Part shown: in pieces, positions 17,393 to 25,715 of the stretch
Numbering within the stretch: position 1 is the stretch's first letter
Layout: every line of letters begins with the position of its first letter
Assembly: GCF_001541345.2 (NCBI RefSeq)
Contig: NZ_LMVL02000004.1
Span: 372,001 to 436,000, forward strand
DNA: 64,000 nucleotides
Origin: Gillisella vitis
GTDB lineage: Bacteria; Pseudomonadota; Alphaproteobacteria; Rhizobiales; Rhizobiaceae
Direction: 5' to 3'
Position numbers and translations under genes: made by a program
Notes under the pieces: model-generated
Told to the model about the DNA's origin: nothing
The model's database searches: none
Seen by the model: only the letters and a program-made list of their open reading frames with translations

Positions 17393-18337
17393 ATGACAGA
17401 CGATCTTCAAAATCCTCGCCATGAAGAGGGCGGCGCATTCTGTGTGGCCGCGCTCTATCATTTTGCGTCCTTCGCGCGGTTCGAAAGCTTTCGCGAGCCG
17501 CTCGATGCGCTCTGCAAGGCGCAAGGCGTCAAGGGCACCTTGCTGCTGGCCCATGAGGGCATCAATGGCACGATTGCCGGCACGGATGCGGGCATTGCCA
17601 CGGTGCTGGCCTATTTGCGCGCCCAGCCGGAATTTGCCAGCCTCGAGCACAAGGAAAGCCGGGCGTCGAAAATGCCGTTCGTGCGCATGAAGGTGAAGCT
17701 GAAAAAAGAGATCGTCACCATGGGGGTCGAGGATATCGACCCCAACAAGATCGTCGGCACCTATGTCGATCCCAAGGACTGGAACGCGCTGATTTCCGAT
17801 CCTGATACCATCGTCATCGACACCCGCAACGATTACGAGACCGCGATCGGCATTTTCCGGGGTGCGGTCGATCCCAATACCAAGACGTTCCGCGAATTTC
17901 CCGATTGGGTGAAGAACAATCCCGGCCTGCACAACAAGCCGAAAATCGCCATGTATTGCACCGGCGGCATTCGCTGCGAAAAGGCCACGGCCTTCATGAA
18001 GCAACAAGGCTTCGAAGAGGTCTACCACCTGAAGGGCGGCATCCTGAAATATCTGGAAAACGTTCCGGAAGAACAAAGCCTGTGGGACGGCGCCTGTTTC
18101 GTGTTCGACGAGCGCGTTTCGGTGACCCACGGATTGAAGGAGGGCGACCACCAGCTCTGCCACGCCTGCCGCAACCCGATCACGCCGGAAGAACTGACCT
18201 CGCCCTATTACGAGGCTGGCGTGTCCTGCAGCCATTGCTATGAGACCCGCACTGAAGAAGACCGGGATCGCTACCGACAACGCCAGAAGCAGATTGCGCT
18301 GGCCAAGCAACGCGGCGAACGGCATATCGGCGGCTGA
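17393..18337 (+). CDS. trhO: tRNA uridine(34) hydroxylase (rhodanese-like YceA family)
   Basis: A 314-residue cytosolic enzyme of the TrhO/YceA family, which makes 5-hydroxyuridine at tRNA position 34 using oxygen. The N-terminal domain has '[17 protein letters not shown]', the family signature. The central rhodanese domain ('[20 protein letters not shown]') carries the active-site loop '[16 protein letters not shown]' with the catalytic Cys. The C-terminal zinc-finger-like tail has 'CHACRNPI' and 'CSHCYETR'. The ATG at 17393 follows GCAGG; a TTG at 17357 is open but less likely. It is a single gene convergent with the EAL gene. Confidence 0.92.
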   Translation: MTDDLQNPRHEEGGAFCVAALYHFASFARFESFREPLDALCKAQGVKGTLLLAHEGINGTIAGTDAGIATVLAYLRAQPEFASLEHKESRASKMPFVRMKVKLKKEIVTMGVEDIDPNKIVGTYVDPKDWNALISDPDTIVIDTRNDYETAIGIFRGAVDPNTKTFREFPDWVKNNPGLHNKPKIAMYCTGGIRCEKATAFMKQQGFEEVYHLKGGILKYLENVPEEQSLWDGACFVFDERVSVTHGLKEGDHQLCHACRNPITPEELTSPYYEAGVSCSHCYETRTEEDRDRYRQRQKQIALAKQRGERHIGG

Positions 18338-18407
18338 TCCGGGATCTGTGAGGCGGCGCTCGCCCCCACTCACCCGGGTCTCAGGCCCCAGCCGGGTCTC
18401 AGGACTG

Positions 18408-19157
18408 TCACGACAAGACGGCAAGATCCGGTGGGTCAAACCGCTCAAACGCGGGGCGGGCAAGAAGATAGCCCTGAACATAGGGTACGCCCATATCCTT
18501 CAGCACATCCAGCTCTTGTTGGGTTTCCACCCCCTCACACAAAGGAAGAATGCCGAACTCCGTCAACATCGCCAGCGTATGGCGCAACACGATCCGCTTG
18601 GCCCGATCCTGATCGATACCGCGCACCAACTCCATGTCCAGCTTGACGATATCGGGCTGAAATTTCGCCAGAAGCGTCAGCCCGGCATGGCCAGCCCCAA
18701 AGTCATCAATTGCTGTCTTGAAGCCAATGCTGCGATAGGTTTTCAGAATGTTGAGCAAATGATCGGTATCGATCCGCTCATTTTCGGTAAATTCAAACAG
18801 GATTCGATCCAGGGGAAAGCCGACCCGTTCCGCTGTGTTCAGCGTCAGGCGAATACAGGCGCGCGGCTCGTAAACGGCATCGGGCATAAAATTAATGGAC
18901 AGCTTTGCCGTCGAGGTCTCCGGTAGCAAGGCCGCCGCCAGTTCAATGGCCTTAACCCGGCAGCTCTGATCAAAAGCATAGCGATTGTCCGTGTTGACAC
19001 CAGCCATAACCGTGGCCGCACCAGCGCCGTCCGTGCCACGCACCAGCGCCTCATACCCAAACACAGCGCTAGTGCGGACATCAACAATTGGCTGAAATGC
19101 CATGGAAAACGGAACACTGAAAGCCGCCCCGTCTCGGCAACCCGCACATGACGTCAT
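18408..19157 (-). CDS. Stand-alone EAL domain protein (c-di-GMP phosphodiesterase)
   Basis: A 249-residue protein that is almost entirely one EAL domain, expected to hydrolyse cyclic di-GMP. Catalytic landmarks look intact: 'FGYEALVRG' (EAL), 'SINFMPDA', 'FEFTENERI', 'TAIDDFGAGHAGLTLL' (DDFG), 'DIVKLDMEL' (Lys), 'PLCEGVETQQELD' (Glu) and 'VQGYLLARP'. There is no sensor, membrane or GGDEF segment, but a short 'SCAGCRDG' sequence at the extreme N-terminus supplies two cysteines. Such soluble EAL proteins usually tune motility against surface attachment. Activity is inferred from the residues only. Confidence 0.88.
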   Translation of the reverse strand: MTSCAGCRDGAAFSVPFSMAFQPIVDVRTSAVFGYEALVRGTDGAGAATVMAGVNTDNRYAFDQSCRVKAIELAAALLPETSTAKLSINFMPDAVYEPRACIRLTLNTAERVGFPLDRILFEFTENERIDTDHLLNILKTYRSIGFKTAIDDFGAGHAGLTLLAKFQPDIVKLDMELVRGIDQDRAKRIVLRHTLAMLTEFGILPLCEGVETQQELDVLKDMGVPYVQGYLLARPAFERFDPPDLAVLS

Positions 19158-19270
19158 CCAAATCTCCCGTTTAAAATTCGACCCAGTTCTATCCTGAAAT
19201 TTTTAAAAATTCACTTCAGCTAAAAAACTCGGAAAATACGGCAGGGATGAGGGCGCGGCGACACCAAACG

Positions 19271-19606
19271 CTATTTCCGATGCTGTTTCTTGATCGTGTC
19301 GATTTCGTACATTAACGCCCGGAAGGCGATAATCGCCTCGTTGTCGGCAAGTTTTTCATCCAAGACCAGGGGTTCAAGCTGTTCGATCACCACGCGGAGC
19401 GCGTCTTCAATGCGACCAAGCTGCTTGCCGTAGCTGGCCACATTCATCAATATATCCTTCTCGGCCTCTGGATTGGTCGAGGGGCCGACATCAATATTGA
19501 ACGTGACCAGACTGGCCTGCCCGACCTGGGTCGGACTATAGACCCAGGTCCATGGATTGATCGCCTGCGTGACATTGCCTGAAAGCGGCAGCTGTACCCG
19601 TCCCAT
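19271..19606 (-). CDS. Conserved-looking 111-residue protein of unknown function
   Basis: A 111-residue protein I do not recognise. The N-terminal half is rich in Thr, Pro and Trp ('LSGNVTQAINPWTWVYSPTQ'); the C-terminal half is helical and acidic ('RIEDALRVVIEQLEP' onwards), ending in a basic tail. The ATG at 19606 is chosen over one at 19612 because AGGGGG lies seven bases before it. No signal peptide or membrane segment. It sits alone between the EAL and beta-glucosidase genes. The good ribosome-binding site and codon use support a real gene. Confidence 0.6.
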   Translation of the reverse strand: MGRVQLPLSGNVTQAINPWTWVYSPTQVGQASLVTFNIDVGPSTNPEAEKDILMNVASYGKQLGRIEDALRVVIEQLEPLVLDEKLADNEAIIAFRALMYEIDTIKKQHRK

Positions 19607-19724
19607 ATGCATTCCCCCTTTTGATAACCGCAACCTGAGAGGGAAGCTTGACGTGTTGCGGCGCAATAAGCAAGAGCACGGCCACGCAACAACGCGGGGC
19701 CAGAAACGAGGGGGCAGAATGGCC

Positions 19725-21098
19725 TCATTCGGCGCTGTGGTTACCCTTCGGCAATTCGGCTGCCAGCGCGCTATACCACTTGCCGCTGTTCTTCAGCGTG
19801 CGAACCTGCGTGTCGTAATCGACATGCACGAGGCCAAACCGCATACGGTAGCCTTCGGCCCATTCAAAATTGTCCATCAGGCTCCAAGCGAAATAGCCCT
19901 TCATGGGGATGCCCTCGGCAATCAGGTCGGCCACCACGCCCAGATGTTCGGCGTAATAATCCAGCCGGGGCTGGTCATCCACCTCACCATCAACCGACTC
20001 CATATTATAGCAGGCACCGTTTTCAGTGATGTAGCAGACCGGCAGCGTGTAACGGTCGTAAAGCCCTTCCACCAGGGACTTCAACGCAGGAGCATAGACT
20101 TCCCAGCCGATATCGGTCTTGACGGTCGAGACTGGCGGCGCGTCCATCGTGGCGGGGAACTCGGCCCCCTCAGCCGGATTGTCGGCAACCCGCATCGGCG
20201 TGTAATAATTCAGGCCCCACCAGTCGAGTTTCTGGGAGATGATCTCCAGATCGCCGTTCTCGATGACAGGCATGCGGTCGCCAAGCGAGGCCATGAATTC
20301 TGCCGGATATTCGCCCTTGAAGACCGGATCGAAGAAAGCGCCATTGTGAAACTGATGGGCGCGTTCAGCGGCGGCCTGATCAGCCGCACTGTCTGAGCCG
20401 GGGATGACCGAATGGGCGTTCAGTACCAGACCCGCAGGCACCTGGGGTGCGACCTGCCGGATGGCATCAATGCCAAGCCCATGGGCGAGATTGGTATAGT
20501 GCAGAGCATGCAGGGCCGCATCCATATTCCGCTCGCCCGGCGCATGCACACCGTAAAGATGACTAAGCCAGACCGAGCACCACGGCTCATTGAAGGTCGC
20601 CACGGCATCCAGCCTGTCGCCCAGCCGCGCCATCACCAGCTTGGCATAGCGCTGGAAGGCATAGGCCGTAGAGCGCGCCGTCCAGCCGCCATCGCCCATC
20701 AGGGCCAGCGGCAGATCCCAATGATAGAGCGTCGCGTAGGCCTTGATGCCGCGATCCTTCAACCCATCGACCAGCTTGTCGTAAAAATCCAGCCCCGCCT
20801 CATTCACCCGGCCCGTGCCTTCAGGAATAATGCGCGGCCAGGCAATGGAAAAGCGATAGGCGGAAACGCCCATCTCCTGGATCAGGTCGAGATCCTGTTC
20901 CCAGCGATTGTAATGATCACAGGCCATATCGCCGTTATGCCGCTCGAACACCCGCCCCGGCATATTGGCAAACGCATCCCAGATGCAGGGCTTGCGCCCA
21001 TCCGCCTTGGTGGCCCCTTCAATCTGGTAGGCGGCAGTAGCCACACCAAACAGGAAATCGCCGAGGAAGCGGGCGGCAAGGGCTTTCGGGTCTGTCAT
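19725..21098 (-). CDS. GH1 family beta-glucosidase
   Basis: A 457-residue glycoside hydrolase family 1 enzyme that releases glucose from beta-glucosides such as cellobiose or plant glucosides. N-terminal 'FLFGVATAAYQIEGA' is the family signature. The acid/base Glu is in 'VATFNEPWCSVWL' (about residue 170) and the nucleophile Glu in 'VCYITENGACYN' (about 360); 'DNFEWAEGYRMRFGLVHVDY' closes the aglycone site. The length is typical and there is no signal peptide, so it is cytoplasmic. It closely resembles the Agrobacterium beta-glucosidase type. Monocistronic as far as visible; a transporter is not adjacent. Confidence 0.93.
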   Translation of the reverse strand: MTDPKALAARFLGDFLFGVATAAYQIEGATKADGRKPCIWDAFANMPGRVFERHNGDMACDHYNRWEQDLDLIQEMGVSAYRFSIAWPRIIPEGTGRVNEAGLDFYDKLVDGLKDRGIKAYATLYHWDLPLALMGDGGWTARSTAYAFQRYAKLVMARLGDRLDAVATFNEPWCSVWLSHLYGVHAPGERNMDAALHALHYTNLAHGLGIDAIRQVAPQVPAGLVLNAHSVIPGSDSAADQAAAERAHQFHNGAFFDPVFKGEYPAEFMASLGDRMPVIENGDLEIISQKLDWWGLNYYTPMRVADNPAEGAEFPATMDAPPVSTVKTDIGWEVYAPALKSLVEGLYDRYTLPVCYITENGACYNMESVDGEVDDQPRLDYYAEHLGVVADLIAEGIPMKGYFAWSLMDNFEWAEGYRMRFGLVHVDYDTQVRTLKNSGKWYSALAAELPKGNHSAE

Positions 21099-21267
21099 TG
21101 GAAACCTTTCGGCACTTAAGCGTGAATAAACAAGACGTATTCAGGTCTTAACGCAGTTGCGCCTGGAACGCCACGGACGAAATATAACACATCATACCAA
21201 CTAATTATGTTGTACCATAAAATGAAAAATGCTACTTAAGGGTGTATTGATACTGGGGGATACATTT

Positions 21268-21669
21268 ATGAAAACAGCTCTTATTCATTTTCTCTGCGCG
21301 GCGACAATCAGCATGGCGCTACCCGTCACCGCCAACAGCGCCACTCTCGTCTACACCGAGAACCAAACCACGATAAGTTATAGCGTTAACTGGACATCAG
21401 GCATGACCGTTGAACAAGCCATGCAAACGGCTGGTCCTGACTACGTCACAGGATGGTCGCATCAATATAGCGGCAACTCCCTGCTGATGGTTCTCGCCAC
21501 CGGCACGTTTCCGGCCACGCCATCAACCACCGATGGCAAGCTGGGCACACCCTATTGGTTGCTCTGCGTCGACAGTAAACCGGCCAGCACAGGCATGACC
21601 CAGCAAACCATTCCAAGCTCAACCTCCGAAGTGAAATGGATTTGGACGTCCAAATACAAATGCCAATAG
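21268..21669 (+). CDS. Small secreted protein of unknown function
   Basis: A 133-residue exported protein: signal peptide (residues 1-24, 'AATISMALPVTANSATLV') and a mature part of about 108 residues rich in Thr, Ser and Trp. The body ('SGMTVEQAMQTAG', then 'GTPYWLLCVDSKPASTGMTQ', ending 'VKWIWTSKYKCQ') follows the layout of the transcobalamin-like / DUF4430 fold, where a T-V-x-x-A helix precedes a 'W-x-x-x-V-[NDG]-x-K-P' hairpin; this resemblance is weak and by eye. Two cysteines could form a disulphide. The start at 21268 has GGGGGAT upstream. Followed by a strong hairpin. Confidence 0.6.
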   Translation: MKTALIHFLCAATISMALPVTANSATLVYTENQTTISYSVNWTSGMTVEQAMQTAGPDYVTGWSHQYSGNSLLMVLATGTFPATPSTTDGKLGTPYWLLCVDSKPASTGMTQQTIPSSTSEVKWIWTSKYKCQ

Positions 21670-21704
21670 GTTGACCCGGCTGCGCCGCACTTCAACGGAT
21701 TGAA

Positions 21705-21740
21705 GAATGCCAGGGGCCGCTTCCACGGCCCTTGGCATTC
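21705..21740. terminator. Terminator hairpin between convergent genes
   Basis: A 15-bp stem with one G-T wobble (GAATGCCAGGGGCCG against CGGCCCTTGGCATTC) and a six-base loop lies between the small secreted protein and the convergent dehydrogenase gene. It probably serves both. Confidence 0.7.
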
Positions 21741-21743
21741 GAT

Positions 21744-22916
21744 TCATACCCTCACCCAAGCCCCGTTCTGCTTCGACGACTGAATACACGCCGTCACAAA
21801 GGCCACGCCCTTTACACCATCATCAACAGTTGGATAAACGACCGCCGGATCAACCGCCGCACCCGTTCGCGCGGCAAGAATAGCCTGGGCGGCTTCGGAA
21901 TAGATGGTCGCAAAAGCTTCGAGATAGCCTTCGGGATGGCCGCCGGGAATGCGGGTGACGCGGGCAGCTGCCCCACCGGCCCCAGCACCGCCGCGAGTGA
22001 TCAGCTGTTTTGGCTCGCCAAGCTTGGTGTACCACAGATAGTTGGGATCTGCTTGCGTCCACTCGATCCCGGCCTTGGTGCCGTAGATGCGCACTTTCAG
22101 ACCGTTTTCATTGCCGGTTGCCACCTGGCTGCACCACAGCAAGCCTTTGGCGCCGCCTTGGAAACGCAGCATCACATGGGCATTGTCATCCAGCCTGCGG
22201 CCTTCGACAAAGGTATGCACATCGGCGGCGAGTTCCTCCAGTTCCAGCCCGGAAATGAAGCTGCCGAGGTTGTAGGCGTGGGTGCCGATGTCGCCGGTCG
22301 AACCGCCGACGCCCGATTGGGCCGGATCGGTGCGCCAGACGGCTTGTTTGGCGCCGGTCTGCTCGACGGGTTCCGCCAGCCAATCCTGCGGATATTCCAT
22401 CTGTACCAGCCGGATCTCTCCCAATTCGCCATTTTGCACCAGTTCACGGGCATGACGCACCATGGGATAGCCGGTATAATTGTGGGTGAGGATAAACAGG
22501 GCCTTGGCCTTGTCGGCGACCTCTTTCAGCTTTTTCGCATCCTCCAGATTAGAGGTCAGCGGCTTGTCGCAGATCACATGAATTCCGCGTTCCAGAAAGG
22601 CTTTCGCCGCCGGGTAATGCATGTGATTGGGCGTGACGATAGACACCGCCTCAATCCCATCAGGGCGCGCGGCCTCTTTCTCTGCCATTTCTTCAAACGA
22701 TCCATAGCAGCGGGTAGGATCGAGCCCCAGATCCCGGCCAGAGGCCAGGGATTTTTCCGGCGTCGAGGATAAAGCCCCTGCCACCAGATCATAATGGTCG
22801 TCCAACCTTGCCGCCATGCGGTGGACAGCGCCGATAAACGCGCCCTGCCCGCCGCCAACCATGCCGAGGCGGATTTTGGACGCGCGTTGCTCGGATTTGC
22901 TTGCTTCGATGGTCAT
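21744..22916 (-). CDS. Gfo/Idh/MocA family oxidoreductase
   Basis: A 390-residue NAD(P)-dependent sugar or polyol dehydrogenase. The N-terminal Rossmann fold has 'IRLGMVGGGQGAFIGAVHR' (G-x-G-x-x-x dinucleotide loop). The family motif 'VICDKPLTSNLEDAKKL' carries the catalytic E/D-K-P Lys, and 'GGSTGDIGTHAYNLGSFISG' has the conserved G-D-x-x-x-H. The start at 22916 follows AGGAGG. It is downstream of a TIM-barrel sugar epimerase, separated by a repeat element; pairing of these two families is typical of inositol, glucoside or rare-sugar pathways. The exact substrate is open. Confidence 0.9.
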   Translation of the reverse strand: MTIEASKSEQRASKIRLGMVGGGQGAFIGAVHRMAARLDDHYDLVAGALSSTPEKSLASGRDLGLDPTRCYGSFEEMAEKEAARPDGIEAVSIVTPNHMHYPAAKAFLERGIHVICDKPLTSNLEDAKKLKEVADKAKALFILTHNYTGYPMVRHARELVQNGELGEIRLVQMEYPQDWLAEPVEQTGAKQAVWRTDPAQSGVGGSTGDIGTHAYNLGSFISGLELEELAADVHTFVEGRRLDDNAHVMLRFQGGAKGLLWCSQVATGNENGLKVRIYGTKAGIEWTQADPNYLWYTKLGEPKQLITRGGAGAGGAAARVTRIPGGHPEGYLEAFATIYSEAAQAILAARTGAAVDPAVVYPTVDDGVKGVAFVTACIQSSKQNGAWVRV

Positions 22917-22952
22917 TGGAATTTCCTCCTCAAGATTCGTAGAACGCGGGGC

Positions 22953-23097
22953 ACCCCCCTCTGTCACTCCCGTGACATCTCCCCCTCAAGGGGGGAGATT
23001 AGCCGCAAACCTTGCTATTTTGATCATCAAGTCGCCGACATCTCACCACTCGATCTCCCCCCTTGAGGGGGAGATGCCCGGCAGGGCAGAGGGGGGT
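22953..23097. repeat. RIME-like intergenic inverted-repeat element
   Basis: A 145-bp element whose ends are near-identical inverted repeats of about 45 bp. Each begins ACCCCCCTCTG and contains a self-complementary core, ATCTCCCCCTCAAGGG plus its complement. The centre is unrelated AT-richer sequence. Similar mosaic palindromic elements are scattered between genes in Rhizobium and Agrobacterium genomes. It lies between the epimerase and dehydrogenase genes and would fold into two large hairpins in the transcript. Confidence 0.75.
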
Positions 23098-23120
23098 ATC
23101 GCCGCGAATAGAAATGATAT

Positions 23121-24173
23121 TTACAGCCCCAACATCCGACGATTAGCCGCATCATCGGTGCCGCTGGCGGCGAAATCGTCAAAGGCGTGCTCCGTCACCC
23201 TGATAATATGCGCCTTGACAAATTCTGCCCCTTCACGGGCTCCATCTTCGGGGTGTTTCAGCGCACATTCCCATTCCACCACGGCCCAGCCATCGAAATC
23301 ATTGGCAGCCATTTTCGAGAAGATCGCGCCAAAATCCACCTGTCCGTCGCCCGGTGAGCGGAAGCGCCCGGCGCGGTTGACCCAGGATTGGTAGCCGCCG
23401 TAAACGCCCTGACGGCCATTCGGATTGAACTCGGCATCTTTGACGTGAAACATCTTGATCCGGTCCTTGTAGATGTCGATATGGTCAAGATAATCGAGGC
23501 ATTGCAGCACGTAATGCGAGGGATCGTAGAGCATGTTGGCGCGGGGGTGGTTTTTCACCCGCTCCAAAAACATCTCAAAGGTCACGCCATCATGCAGGTC
23601 TTCACCGGGGTGGATTTCGTAAGCGATATCCACGCCCTGCTCGTCGGCATAGTCGAGAATGGGCAGCCAGCGCTTGGCCAGTTCGTCAAACGCGGTTTCC
23701 ACCAGACCTGCGGGACGCTGCGGCCATGGGTAGATAAACGGCCAGGCCAGCGCGCCGGAAAAGGTAGCATGCGCCTTGATCCCCAGGTGACGCGAGGCTT
23801 TCAGCGCGTATTTCACCTGTTGTACGGCCCATTCCTGCCGGGCCTTCGGGTTGCCGCGCACTTCGGGGGCAGCGAAGCCATCAAACGCTTCATCATAGGC
23901 TGGATGCACCGCCACCAGCTGACCCTGCAAATGGGTGGACAGCTCGGTGATCTCGACGCCATTCTGGCGGGCGATACCGGCCAGTTCGTCACAATAATCC
24001 TTGGATTCGGCGGCTTTTTTCAGGTCGATCAACTGGCCTGCCCAGGTGGGAACCTGCACGCCGATATAGCCTTTGTCAGCGGCCCATTTGGTAATCGCAT
24101 CCCAGGAATTAAAAGGGGCAGCATCGCCGGCAAATTGGCCCAAAAACAGACCAGGGCCCTTGATCGTCTTCAT
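23121..24173 (-). CDS. TIM-barrel sugar phosphate isomerase/epimerase
   Basis: A 350-residue AP-endonuclease-2-type TIM barrel, the fold of inosose dehydratase, hydroxypyruvate isomerase and ketose 3-epimerases. Metal-site segments are visible: 'ITELSTHLQGQLVAVHP', 'VDIAYEIHPGEDLHD' (Glu), 'NMLYDPSHYVLQ' (Asp, His), 'IKMFHVKDAEFNPNG' (His, Asp) and 'GWAVVEWECAL' (final Glu). The ATG at 24173 is preferred because GGAGG lies eight bases upstream; another ATG is two codons earlier. It is the first gene of a likely operon with the MocA-type dehydrogenase. A LacI-type site lies 24 bases upstream, suggesting sugar induction. Confidence 0.88.
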   Translation of the reverse strand: MKTIKGPGLFLGQFAGDAAPFNSWDAITKWAADKGYIGVQVPTWAGQLIDLKKAAESKDYCDELAGIARQNGVEITELSTHLQGQLVAVHPAYDEAFDGFAAPEVRGNPKARQEWAVQQVKYALKASRHLGIKAHATFSGALAWPFIYPWPQRPAGLVETAFDELAKRWLPILDYADEQGVDIAYEIHPGEDLHDGVTFEMFLERVKNHPRANMLYDPSHYVLQCLDYLDHIDIYKDRIKMFHVKDAEFNPNGRQGVYGGYQSWVNRAGRFRSPGDGQVDFGAIFSKMAANDFDGWAVVEWECALKHPEDGAREGAEFVKAHIIRVTEHAFDDFAASGTDDAANRRMLGL

Positions 24174-24196
24174 ATGCATCTCCTCCAAAATGATAC

Positions 24197-24208
24197 TGAA
24201 ACGTTGCA
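24197..24208. promoter_or_regulatory. LacI-family operator candidate upstream of the epimerase gene
   Basis: TGAAACGTTGCA is a near-perfect palindrome centred on CG, the hallmark of LacI-family operators, 24 bases upstream of the epimerase start. It differs from the palindrome upstream of the xylose operon, so a different LacI-type regulator is likely. Confidence 0.5.
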
Positions 24209-24304
24209 GTAGGTTTAAGCATTTCCAACAAAAGTGTGAAGCGCTTTGTGTTCGGAAATGCGGGAAAAAGAAAACCGACCACGTTCAAGTGGCCGTCAAA
24301 CAAC

Positions 24305-24337
24305 GTGGACGGGAAAAACCTCCTTTTCCCCGTCCAC
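24305..24337 (-). terminator. Terminator after xylA
   Basis: GTGGACGGG and CCCGTCCAC form a 9-bp stem, extended inside by A/T tracts, 26 bases past the xylA stop on the minus strand. It separates the xylose operon from the epimerase operon. Confidence 0.7.
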
Positions 24338-24362
24338 ACGGCAAGGTCAGTGCTTGACGTTA

Positions 24363-25670
24363 TCAAACGTAACGATTGACAATATTTTCCAGCAGTTCCT
24401 GTTGACCGGACACCGGCTGAGGATTGATGTTTTCGGCTTCGACCCGGGCAGCAATGCTTTCCAGTGTGCCGCTGGCCAGCATGGCCTTGGCGCCGTCGCT
24501 GTTCCAGCCTGCGTAGCGGTTGGCGAGCGGTGCCGACAACGCCTTGTCTTCCACCATTTTAACCGCTGCCTTAAGGCCACGGGCGCAGCAATCCATACCG
24601 CCGATATGGCCGATCAACAGATCCGCTGGGTCGATGGACTGGCGGCGCAGCTTGCTATCGAAATTGGTGCCGCCGGAGGTAAAGCCACCCGCCTGCAGAA
24701 CCTGATAATAGGCCAGCGCCATTTCCGGCACGTTGTTGGGGAACTGGTCAGTATCCCAGCCGGATTGATAGTCGTTGCGGTTCATGTCGATGGAACCGAA
24801 AATGCCCAGCGCGTTGGCCAGTGCCAGTTCATGCTCGAACGTATGACCAGCCAGAATAGCATGGCCCTGCTCGATATTGACCTTCACCTCCTTCTCAAGA
24901 CCGTATGTCTTGAGGAAGCCGTAGACCGTCGCGACATCATAATCATACTGATGCTTGGAAGGCTCCTGCGGCTTCGGCTCGATCAGGATCGCGCCCTTGA
25001 AGCCGATCTTGTGCTTGTATTCCACCACCATGTTGAGGAAACGTCCCATATGGTCGAGTTCCTGCTTCAGGTCGGTGTTGAGCAGGGTTTCATAGCCTTC
25101 ACGACCACCCCACAGCACGTAGTTTTCGCCACCCAGCTTTTGCGTGGCATCCAGGCAGGTTTTTACGGTTGCGGCGGCAAAGGCAAAGACGTCAGGGTCG
25201 GGATTGGTGGCTGCACCCGACATATAGCGGCGATGCGAGAACATGTTGGCCGTGCCCCACAGCAGCTTGACGCCAGTATCGGCCTGCTTCTGGGCAAAGT
25301 AATCGACAATCTCATTGAGGTTTTTGGTGTTTTCCGCAAAGGACGCGCCTTCAGGACGCGCATCGGCATCGTGGAAGCAATAATAAGGCGTGCCGAGCAG
25401 CTGGAAGAATTCAAAGGCCACATCGGCCTTCAGCTTGGCAGCCTCCATCGAATCCTTGAACCAGGGACGTTCAAACGTATTGCCACCGAACGGGTCCGTG
25501 CCCGGCCAGACAAATGTGTGCCAATAGGCAACGGCAAAACGCAGATGGTCTTCCATCCGCTTGCCCATCACCACTTCATCGGGGTTGTAGTGGCGGAAGG
25601 CCAGCGGATTGGTGCTGCCTTCACCCTCGTACTTGATCTTGGTGATGTCGCCGAAAAAGCCTGTGCTCAT
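24363..25670 (-). CDS. xylA: Xylose isomerase
   Basis: A 435-residue class II xylose isomerase converting D-xylose to D-xylulose in the cytosol. The catalytic His is in '[13 protein letters not shown]' (about residue 102); metal-binding Glu and Lys in '[16 protein letters not shown]' (about 230-245); '[15 protein letters not shown]' and '[17 protein letters not shown]' complete the two-metal site. The N-terminal extension of class II is present ('[20 protein letters not shown]'). AGGAGG precedes the start. It is the last gene of the lacI-xylB-xylA operon, 45 bases after xylB. Confidence 0.96.
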   Translation of the reverse strand: MSTGFFGDITKIKYEGEGSTNPLAFRHYNPDEVVMGKRMEDHLRFAVAYWHTFVWPGTDPFGGNTFERPWFKDSMEAAKLKADVAFEFFQLLGTPYYCFHDADARPEGASFAENTKNLNEIVDYFAQKQADTGVKLLWGTANMFSHRRYMSGAATNPDPDVFAFAAATVKTCLDATQKLGGENYVLWGGREGYETLLNTDLKQELDHMGRFLNMVVEYKHKIGFKGAILIEPKPQEPSKHQYDYDVATVYGFLKTYGLEKEVKVNIEQGHAILAGHTFEHELALANALGIFGSIDMNRNDYQSGWDTDQFPNNVPEMALAYYQVLQAGGFTSGGTNFDSKLRRQSIDPADLLIGHIGGMDCCARGLKAAVKMVEDKALSAPLANRYAGWNSDGAKAMLASGTLESIAARVEAENINPQPVSGQQELLENIVNRYV

Positions 25671-25715
25671 GGGTTTTCCTCCTGATGTTAAAAGTGTTCG
25701 TGTTGGCTATTGTTC

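Noticed and set aside
18374..18403. Two tandem copies of CCGGGTCTCAGG between trhO and the EAL gene
   Set aside because: Only two short copies, no symmetry or array structure; most likely a chance slippage duplication.
24246..25685. Long open + strand frame opposite xylA
   Set aside because: Antisense shadow of xylA; the composition follows the reverse of XylA codons and no family is recognisable.
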